From Chloroflexota bacterium (lineage in GTDB: Bacteria > Chloroflexota > Anaerolineae > Anaerolineales > Villigracilaceae), in contig JACPVB010000149.1 in NCBI GenBank assembly GCA_016191985.1, positions 1 to 11,918 of the forward strand: a stretch of DNA of 11,918 nucleotides, given 5' to 3'. A program made the position numbers and the translations under genes. The notes beneath the pieces are model-generated. The model was not told the DNA's origin. It did not search any database and saw only the letters and a program-made list of their open reading frames with translations. Shown here in pieces: positions 7,341-11,918 of the stretch (positions are counted from its first letter, which is position 1; every line of letters starts with the position of its first letter).

Positions 7341-7372
7341 GAAGAGACTCCTTGAATGAGAATGATGCGGGG

Positions 7373-7401
7373 ATTATAACCTTGTGAAACCTTTTCTTCA
7401 C
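7373..7401 (-). promoter_or_regulatory. Sigma-70-type promoter for the dehydrogenase operon
   Basis: On the minus strand a perfect TATAAT -10 box (7373-7378) is preceded, after 17 nt, by a weak -35 GTGAAG (7396-7401). The expected transcription start is near 7366, leaving a short leader with AAGGAG before ATG 7340. The -35 overlaps the left end of the inverted repeat at 7400-7417. Confidence 0.55.
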
Positions 7402-7511
7402 CACGGAGAACACAAAGGACATAGAGTATTTATGAAAGGGTTTCACCCCGAAGGCTTGCCCTCCCGAAAGAACACACCGCACTGGCGTACGGCGCAAGTG
7501 TCGGGACGATG

Positions 7512-7527
7512 TGAGCCTGTCGAAGGG
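7512..7527. repeat. Dispersed TGAGCCTGTCGAAGGG element
   Basis: Second copy in the window of the element found inside recF (2680-2698); the two share the pattern CC(C/T)TTCGACA(G/T)GCTCA. Confidence 0.6.
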
Positions 7528-7534
7528 ATGAAAA

Positions 7535-7619
7535 CGTAGGTCACGTTTGCGAAGTCCTTGCAAGAGGGTAACGTGACGATTCTCCGCGTGAGGGCGTCAT
7601 GCTGCAAGCATGACCTACG
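7535..7619. repeat. Nested inverted repeats (CGTAGGTCA family)
   Basis: Outer arms CGTAGGTCA (7535-7543) and TGACCTACG (7611-7619) are exact complements. TCACGTT (7541-7547) also pairs with AACGTGA (7570-7576). GTCATGCT (596-603 of the 7000 block) with AGCATGAC (7607-7614) makes a tight hairpin with loop GCA. The arms overlap, so alternative folds compete, as in composite REP-like sequences. Confidence 0.55.
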
Positions 7620-7731
7620 AAACGTCTTTTTTCAGATCAGATTTTAAAATGAATTTCTACCCTACGGGCACACGTCAGCGCTCTTTGTGGTCTCAGTGGT
7701 TAAATTTATGGATGGCCCAGTTCAAAGCAAA

Positions 7732-7761
7732 AAACCTGCTCCTCGAAACAGGAGCAGGTTT
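7732..7761 (-). terminator. Intrinsic terminator of the SIMPL lipoprotein gene
   Basis: A perfect 12-bp stem (AAACCTGCTCCT at 7732-7743, AGGAGCAGGTTT at 7750-7761) with a 6-nt loop. On the minus strand it is followed by TTTTTTGC, the classical stem plus U-run. It starts 20 nt after the stop codon at 7782. Confidence 0.92.
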
Positions 7762-7781
7762 CAGATTGAAAATGAAGCGGA

Positions 7782-8504
7782 TTACTTAATCGCGTATGTA
7801 ATGTTGACGGTCACAGAAATCGCCAGTTGACCGGGTTGGATCGGCACTGCCGCAGCATCCGTTGCCACGCCGCCACCACCGCCTTTGCCTTCAAAGTAGG
7901 GGAGCGGGCTGCTGTCGTAAAAGTTGATGGTCTGGATTTCCACCAGGGTCAGCCCGGCGGCTTCGGCCAACGCCTGCGCCTGAACCTTGGCATCTTCTAC
8001 AGCCTTTGTGCGGGCTTCCTTTGTGGCTTCATCCTTGTTTTCTACATCGAACTGAATGCTATAAATGCTATTTGCGCCCGCGCTGATCGCAGAGTCGAGC
8101 AGGTCGCCGAGGCTGTCGAGGTCACGCACCGTAATGTTGACGGTGTTATCCACCACGTAGTTGGTGCCGGTAACCTGACCAAGCTCGTCATACTGCGGGT
8201 TGGACCAGATGCTGAAATTTGTGGTGTGGATATCCTTCGCATCCACGCCTGCTGCCTTGATGGCTTCGATCACCGCGTTGGATTTCTCCTTGTTGGTTGT
8301 CACCGCATCCGAAGCGCTCGGACCCTGAGTGTTCACGCCGATATTGATATAAGCGAGGTCGGGGGTCAGGTAGACCTGTCCCACGCCGTTCACATTCAAC
8401 GTGCGCAGGTTCTCCGGCGCGGCCTGGTTGATGGTGGTCGGCCCGCAGGCGCTCAACACGAGGGCAAAGGCCAGAATTGCAAAGGCAAAAAATTTGGTAC
8501 GCAT
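7782..8504 (-). CDS. SIMPL-domain (DUF541) lipoprotein
   Basis: 240 residues. The signal peptide has a basic start (MRTK), a hydrophobic core (5-17) and a lipobox LSAC (17-20), so Cys20 should be lipidated and the protein anchored on the outside of the cytoplasmic membrane. Residues about 34-240 form a SIMPL/DUF541 domain, beginning LNVNGVGQVYLTPDLAYINIGV and ending in the usual beta strand (AISVTVNITYAI). Near the C-terminus there is a glycine-rich loop (GKGGGGG, 207-213). Family members are periplasmic or surface proteins of poorly defined role, with one (BP26/OMP28) forming channel-like oligomers. ATG 8504 is chosen because AAGGAG lies 8 nt upstream and the signal peptide starts there; a longer in-frame extension upstream lacks support. 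Monocistronic, divergent from nurA, with its own terminator. Confidence 0.88.
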   Translation of the reverse strand: MRTKFFAFAILAFALVLSACGPTTINQAAPENLRTLNVNGVGQVYLTPDLAYINIGVNTQGPSASDAVTTNKEKSNAVIEAIKAAGVDAKDIHTTNFSIWSNPQYDELGQVTGTNYVVDNTVNITVRDLDSLGDLLDSAISAGANSIYSIQFDVENKDEATKEARTKAVEDAKVQAQALAEAAGLTLVEIQTINFYDSSPLPYFEGKGGGGGVATDAAAVPIQPGQLAISVTVNITYAIK

Positions 8505-8661
8505 TGTTATCTCCTTTTGATTAAATTCATGAACTAGACGCGCGCTCCCTAAAAAAGTTCCCAAAATCGCTTCTTGTACCGCACCCTTCATTGTAAATTT
8601 TGAAGAGGAGCAGCGCTTGTATTTTAGTCCAAATGCGGCTACAATTTTGCACAAATGTTCT
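8505..8661. other. Divergent intergenic region between the SIMPL gene and nurA
   Basis: 157 bp holding the ribosome binding site of the lipoprotein gene on the minus strand and a good plus-strand promoter at 8617-8645. I could not identify a convincing minus-strand promoter. Confidence 0.5.
8617..8645 (+). promoter_or_regulatory. Sigma-70-type promoter of the nurA operon
   Basis: -35 TTGTAT (8617-8622), 17-nt spacer, -10 TACAAT (8640-8645; five of six consensus bases). Predicted start near 8652, only about 10 nt before ATG 8662, which would make the message nearly leaderless. This competes with reading 8617 as a TTG start codon. Confidence 0.5.
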
Positions 8662-9855
8662 ATGCCGATTAATTATCAGGAAATCTACACACAGATCAAA
8701 CAAGTTGGTCAGGGTGCAAAGGAAAGACGAAAGAAGAAGGAAGAATCGCAGGAACTGGCCCAACGCCTGCTCGAAACTTATTCTTCTCAAGTGGACTTCC
8801 TGCGCTCGAAAGTGGATTCTGCCAAAACGGCGGATGCCAACATCCGTTGCGCGGTTCCACTGGGGGAAGCCCTCGCCTCTCACTACCCGACGCCTGATTC
8901 TGCCACCCAAGCCACGCTGATCGCTGCGGACGGTTCGCAAAGCATCGCAGACCGACACAGCCCGGTGCAGTTCTGTGTCATCAATGTGGGGGCGATCTCC
9001 ATGAAACCCAATTCAGGCGAAACCCCATCTGTGGACGTGGAAAGCGAATTGTTCTTCGGGGATGCTATCGAAGAGAACGGTCTCACCACAGATGGCGGTG
9101 TGGCCCTGCGCCGTGACCTCGCGGAACGCAGTGTCATCGAAAGGCTCAGCAAGGGTTTGTCCGCTCCCGTCGTTTCCTTCACCGATGGCACGCTTGAAAT
9201 CTTCCGCGCCAAAGACATCGACAACCCAAGTATGTATCGCAATACGGTGGATGCCTACATTTCTGTTCTTTCCCGCTTGCAGGGACGTGGCATCATCTCG
9301 GCGGGGTACATTGACAAGCCATCCTCCAGCCTTGTAGTGAAATTGCTCGAACTGACACAGATCACCATCCCTGAAGAGATGGAAAAACTCCGCAGCACCC
9401 CGCCGCTCAAATACGTTACAGACCGCTGGCTGTTTGGATACAACAATAAGCTGTTTCAACTGCTCCCGCCCGGTCACCGTTCGGCGATTTTCAAGATCCA
9501 ATCCAGTTCGGAAAAAAGTTACAAAGGCGTGCTTGAATTGCACTTCTTCTACCTCAATGTCGGCACGCAGGGACATCCCTGGCCCGTGCGTGTGGAAATT
9601 CCGCGCTGGGTGGTGGATGACCATCAGCAGTTGGATTTGCTTCACGCGGTTCTGGTGGAACAATGCCGCATGATGGGAAGCAAACCGTATCCGTACCTGC
9701 TCCATCGTGCGCACGAGACGGCGGTGGTGAAGAATGAAGAAAAACAACAGATCGAGCAGTTATTGTCCATGGAGTTGCGGAAGAATAACGAAGAGCTGGA
9801 TGAAGGCTCGAATAAACAATCCGCAAAGGATTTGAAGGGCAGAACAAGGATGTAA
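8662..9855 (+). CDS. nurA: NurA-domain nuclease
   Basis: 397 residues. NurA is a toroidal 5'-3' nuclease that works with the HerA translocase in DNA end resection (shown in archaea; bacterial relatives are less studied). A charged helical start (residues about 8-40) precedes the nuclease core. The first acidic motif is LIAADGSQ (86-93, Asp90), the second SFTDGTLE (172-179, Asp175), then GYIDKPSSSLVVKLL (215-229) and a C-terminal RVEIPRWV (310-317) and PYPYLLHRAHETA (342-354) typical of the family end. A Glu/Lys-rich tail (355-397) follows. ATG 8662 is preferred because MPINYQEIY fits a family start and the 15 extra residues from TTG 8617 look non-protein-like, although GAGGAG stands 6 nt before that TTG and none precedes the ATG. 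First gene of the nurA-HAS-herA cassette. Confidence 0.88.
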   Translation: MPINYQEIYTQIKQVGQGAKERRKKKEESQELAQRLLETYSSQVDFLRSKVDSAKTADANIRCAVPLGEALASHYPTPDSATQATLIAADGSQSIADRHSPVQFCVINVGAISMKPNSGETPSVDVESELFFGDAIEENGLTTDGGVALRRDLAERSVIERLSKGLSAPVVSFTDGTLEIFRAKDIDNPSMYRNTVDAYISVLSRLQGRGIISAGYIDKPSSSLVVKLLELTQITIPEEMEKLRSTPPLKYVTDRWLFGYNNKLFQLLPPGHRSAIFKIQSSSEKSYKGVLELHFFYLNVGTQGHPWPVRVEIPRWVVDDHQQLDLLHAVLVEQCRMMGSKPYPYLLHRAHETAVVKNEEKQQIEQLLSMELRKNNEELDEGSNKQSAKDLKGRTRM

Positions 9856-9859
9856 TTTC

Positions 9860-9919
9860 GTAGGGGCACAGCGGAACCATAAAAGGTTTTGACGGTTAAC
9901 CGTTCCGCTGTGCCCCTAC
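9860..9919. repeat. 18-bp perfect palindrome between nurA and the HAS-barrel gene
   Basis: Arms 9860-9877 and 9902-9919 are exact complements (GTAGGGGCACAGCGGAAC and its reverse complement) around a 24-nt loop. It occupies nearly all the 78-bp gap and ends just before the next ribosome binding site. There is no T-run, so it is more likely an interspersed palindrome acting as an RNA hairpin than a terminator. It shares GGGGCAC with the element at 6424-6444. Confidence 0.8.
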
Positions 9920-9933
9920 CAAGGATGGTATTT

Positions 9934-10545
9934 ATGAATCATCAAATCGAAATCGGACGTTTACTTCGCGCAGGGACGACAGGCTTTATCGCGGGCTGCC
10001 GCGTCAATCAATTGGATGCGCCATCCTTTGGGGCGCTGGTGCGCGCTCCGCTGAGCGACAGCTACCAAATCTATGGACTCATCCACGATATTCACATTGA
10101 CGATGACGGGCTGGTGCGCCAGTTGGTAACAGCGGACGGAGTCAGCGACGAGGTGATGAAGGATAACCGCGAGCGGCGCATTGTGCCCGTGGAAATGTCT
10201 GTGCTGGCAGTGGGATACGAGCAGGATGGGAAGATTTTCCATCTGCTGCCGCCCCGTCCGCCGTTGAGTTTGGACATGATCTATTTATGCAATGATAAGG
10301 ATGTGGTGCGGTTCACAGAGAAGTTCGGCTACCTGCGCCATGTGTTGAATGCGAAAGATGCGCCGATTGGCGAGGTCATCGCGGCGCATATTTTGCAGGC
10401 GGGCAAGGCATGGAAAATGGAAAGTGGAAAACATGTCAACACCGAAGGGTGGATTGAGAAGGTGACGCAGGAAGTGATTACGCTGCTGCGGGATGATTAC
10501 CCGACGTTGATGAATGTATTGGGTGCTTTGGCGGATATTTCGTAA
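9934..10545 (+). CDS. HAS-barrel-like small protein of the nurA-herA cassette
   Basis: 203 residues, no signal or membrane segment; no named family recognised with certainty. Residues 5-56 (IEIGRLLRAGT...GALVRAPL...YQIYGLIHDIHI) match by eye the start of the neighbouring HerA (IGYLVGGG...GAFVVIQSGLWNYYGIVTDINL), which is the HAS barrel that mediates HerA contacts with nucleases. The middle (85-118) is beta-rich with a proline cluster LLPPRPPLSLD (104-114). The C-terminal third (122-203) is predicted helical. ATG 9934 is chosen because AAGGA (9921-9925) sits 8 nt upstream; two upstream Met codons in frame lie in or beside the palindrome. I infer a third subunit or adaptor of the HerA-NurA complex. 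It lacks Walker motifs and nuclease motifs. Confidence 0.65.
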   Translation: MNHQIEIGRLLRAGTTGFIAGCRVNQLDAPSFGALVRAPLSDSYQIYGLIHDIHIDDDGLVRQLVTADGVSDEVMKDNRERRIVPVEMSVLAVGYEQDGKIFHLLPPRPPLSLDMIYLCNDKDVVRFTEKFGYLRHVLNAKDAPIGEVIAAHILQAGKAWKMESGKHVNTEGWIEKVTQEVITLLRDDYPTLMNVLGALADIS

Positions 10546-10560
10546 ACCTTTGTTACTTCT

Positions 10561-10608
10561 GGTGGTCGAGTAGACGGCGATGCTCTTTCGCCGTCGTACC
10601 GAGACCAC
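10561..10608 (-). repeat. Lone palindrome R1, opposite orientation to the array
   Basis: 48 bp starting GGTGGTCGAGTA and ending GTACCGAGACCAC. Its reverse complement matches the array pattern GTGGTCTCG(A/G)TACG...CTACTCGACCACC. The inner stem GACGGCGA/TCGCCGTC (10573-10580, 10588-10595) closes a 7-nt loop. Same length as the array units but flipped and 40 nt away. Confidence 0.75.
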
Positions 10609-10648
10609 ACTGCGCGGTTATTTGGAAATGTTGCGTTTACTGGAAATT

Positions 10649-10894
10649 GCTGGTTTCGATACGCCCCGCGAAGAGCGGCGGGGCTACTCAACCAGCGGGT
10701 GCTTTCAGGGAAGTGGTGGTCTCGATACGCCCTTCGCTGGCGCTCAGGGCTACTCGACCACCGAATGATAGACATTAATTGCTGGTTTCGATACGGGCTC
10801 AGCTGTCGCCTTGCCCTACTTAACCAGCGGGCGCTTTCAGGGAAGTGGTGGTCTCGATACGCCCTTCGCTGGCGCTCAGGGCTACTCGACCACC
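10649..10894 (+). repeat. Tandem array of four 48-bp palindromes with exact 66-bp period
   Basis: Units at 10649-10696, 10715-10762, 10781-10828 and 10847-10894, each separated by 18 nt. Units 1 and 3 are type A (GCTGGTTTCGATACG...TAACCAGC or TCAACCAGC). Units 2 and 4 are type B (GGTGGTCTCGATACG...CTACTCGACCACC) and are identical over all 48 bases. The spacers before the two type B units match at 17 of 18 bases, so the true repeat is a 132-bp A-B dimer. Centres differ: A has GCCCCGC/GCGGGGC, B has CCCTTCG...GCTCAGGG. Confidence 0.92.
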
Positions 10895-10922
10895 GAGTAC
10901 TTGATGGAATGAAGAGGACTTT

Positions 10923-11918
10923 ATGAAAATACAACGAACACAAATCGGCTATTTAGTTGGCGGTGGATTAAAAGAGAATTTCCGCGTGCGGTTGACTGTG
11001 TCTCCGCAGGAGATTCAGGAGGGGGCGTTTGTCGTCATCCAGAGCGGACTGTGGAATTATTACGGCATTGTGACGGACATCAATCTCGGTGCGACGGACC
11101 CGCGTTTTGCGGATGAGCAGACCGAGGTGCGTTTCCCTGCGCATATCGCGAAGGCACTGCATGGACAGACGCTGTATGCGAACCTTGAAGTGCTGCCGAA
11201 CCTAATGCTGGAGGTGGGACCCGATGAAGGCTCGCCTGAGTACAAGGATTGGCGCGCGAATCTTAAAGAAGAGCCGCATATTTTACCCGTCAAGAATATT
11301 CCGCCGCATCATGCGGTCGTGTCGCTGGCGAATGAGGGCGATATTGCTGAAATTTTTGGTGACCCAAACAAGGAAAGCAATTTTGTCATCGGGTATACGC
11401 GCGAGCAGGGACATCCCGTCTGCATCAATCTCGAAAAATTTGTGCAGCGGTCTTCGGGGGTGTTTGGGGCGACGGGCACGGGCAAGTCGTTCCTGACGCG
11501 GCTGGTGCTGGCAGGGTTGATGAAGCACAATCAGGCGGCAGTGCTGGTGCTGGATATGCACAACGAGTATGGCTTTGACGATGTAGCGTCAGACACGAAA
11601 AAAGCCGTGAAGGGTTTGAAGACCCTGTTCAAGGGCGGAGTCCGATGCGTTGGCTTGGGAGCAGGATCAACTATCAGGGGCAATCAAGTTGACTTTAATT
11701 TGGAAATCTCCACGGGAGACATTTCCACATCTGATATTGAAACGCTTTCACGCGAGTTGAATCTGCGCGAGACGACGCCGACGATTTTGAATGCATTGTA
11801 CACGACGTTTCGGGATAAGTGGTTTGCGGTGTTTCGCGGGATGAGCCGTGAGACGGTTGTGATCGAAGATGAGCGCGGCAAGACGAAGGAAGTGCCTGCG
11901 GAGGGGAGCGTGGCGAAG
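10923..11918 (+). CDS. herA: HerA-type ATPase with HAS barrel (DUF87; 3' part missing)
   Basis: Hexameric FtsK/HerA-family DNA translocase that powers NurA. 332 codons are present with no stop. The N-terminal HAS barrel covers about residues 5-95 (IGYLVGGG, 8-15; YYGIVTDINLG, 46-56). The ATPase domain starts near 125: Walker A GATGTGKS (182-189) in VFGATGTGKSFL, and a Walker B-type strand AVLVLDMHNEYG (206-217), in which the HxEY following the Asp is the HerA signature. The catalytic Glu region, sensor/arginine finger and C-terminus lie beyond the window. ATG 10923 follows AGAGGA at good spacing. Same strand as nurA and the HAS-barrel gene, but separated from the latter by 377 bp of repeats, so either read-through or a separate promoter is needed; no clear promoter was seen in the repeats. 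Confidence 0.92.
   Translation, partial: MKIQRTQIGYLVGGGLKENFRVRLTVSPQEIQEGAFVVIQSGLWNYYGIVTDINLGATDPRFADEQTEVRFPAHIAKALHGQTLYANLEVLPNLMLEVGPDEGSPEYKDWRANLKEEPHILPVKNIPPHHAVVSLANEGDIAEIFGDPNKESNFVIGYTREQGHPVCINLEKFVQRSSGVFGATGTGKSFLTRLVLAGLMKHNQAAVLVLDMHNEYGFDDVASDTKKAVKGLKTLFKGGVRCVGLGAGSTIRGNQVDFNLEISTGDISTSDIETLSRELNLRETTPTILNALYTTFRDKWFAVFRGMSRETVVIEDERGKTKEVPAEGSVAK

Larger units (their letters stand above)
7400..7700. repeat. About 300-bp segment flanked by 18-bp imperfect inverted repeats
   Basis: The left end 7400-7417 (ACCACGGAGAACACAAAG) and the right end 7683-7700 (reverse complement ACCACTGAGACCACAAAG) match at 16 of 18 positions. The segment has no coding content. It could be a MITE-like element or a nested pile of interspersed repeats; no target-site duplication is evident. 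The ACCACGGAG/CTCAGTGGT motif is a type I recall as a common interspersed sequence in bacterial genomes. Confidence 0.45.
7341..7781. other. 440-bp intergenic region without a gene
   Basis: No ORF here has a convincing start, ribosome binding site or protein-like composition. Contents from left to right: the dehydrogenase promoter, the left flanking repeat (7400), a dispersed TGAGCCTGTCGAAGGG element (7512-7527), nested inverted repeats (7535-7619), the right flanking repeat (7683) and the terminator of the lipoprotein gene (7732-7761). Confidence 0.7.
10546..10922. other. 377-bp gap inside the cassette, filled by palindromic repeats
   Basis: No gene. It holds an inverted-orientation palindrome (10561-10608), a 40-nt linker, a regular four-unit palindrome array (10649-10894) and the herA ribosome binding site (GAAGAGGA, 10911-10918). 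Long ORFs crossing it on the minus strand are translations of the repeats. Confidence 0.85.

Noticed and set aside
8505..8654. N-terminal extension of the SIMPL protein
   Set aside because: The in-frame extension precedes a typical lipoprotein signal peptide and a perfect AAGGAG site, so the start is ATG 8504.
9013..9747. 244-residue minus-strand ORF
   Set aside because: Antisense to nurA, whose protein has clear family motifs; the minus frame has none.
9860..9919. Intrinsic terminator after nurA
   Set aside because: The stem is strong, but no T-run follows, the loop is long, and the next gene continues on the same strand with its ribosome binding site just beyond.
10649..10894. CRISPR array
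   Set aside because: Regular spacing invites the idea, but the 18-nt spacers are too short and two are nearly identical, the repeats alternate between two types, and no cas gene is nearby.
10497..10943. 148-residue minus-strand ORF with repeated SSPERQRRAYR peptide
   Set aside because: It is the translation of the palindrome array; the 66-bp period is a multiple of three, which keeps the frame open. No ribosome binding site or family resemblance.

Overview
The window looks like chromosomal DNA of a mid-GC bacterium with moderately repeat-rich gaps. I infer a Chloroflexota (Anaerolineae-type) organism. The reasons are the HerA/NurA pair, a RecF interrupted by a short palindromic repeat that translates as PALSMSKG, and several families of interspersed palindromes that I associate with such genomes. 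This is inference from content, not a database match.

Layout. Positions 1-7340 hold seven confident genes, all on the minus strand. In the direction of transcription (right to left) they are: an NAD-dependent beta-hydroxyacid dehydrogenase (6453-7340), a redoxin (5913-6416), a cyclic-nucleotide-type binding domain fused to two membrane/PH-like modules (4077-5900), peptide deformylase def (3429-3959), a probable decayed acetyltransferase start (3283-3387), recF (2016-3251), a membrane protein carrying a Ycf48/BNR-like exported domain (478-1962), and the start of a queuosine-precursor transporter (1-366, cut by the window edge). The first three are tightly spaced and probably one transcript with a good promoter at 7373-7401. 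The 440-bp gap at 7341-7781 holds no gene but several nested inverted repeats. A SIMPL-domain lipoprotein (7782-8504, minus) follows, with a strong terminator.

At 8505-8661 transcription diverges. Rightwards comes nurA (8662-9855), a 203-residue protein resembling a stand-alone HAS-barrel protein (9934-10545), a gap filled with a palindrome array of exact 66-bp period (10561-10894), and herA (10923 to the right edge, incomplete). NurA (nuclease) and HerA (hexameric ATPase translocase) form a DNA-end-processing machine in archaea and some bacteria. The small middle protein shares a visible N-terminal pattern with the HAS barrel of HerA, so it may be a third subunit. This three-gene cassette is the most interesting system in the window.

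No rRNA, tRNA, CRISPR array, integrase or transposase was seen. The mobile signal here is short palindromic repeats, one of them inserted in frame inside recF.
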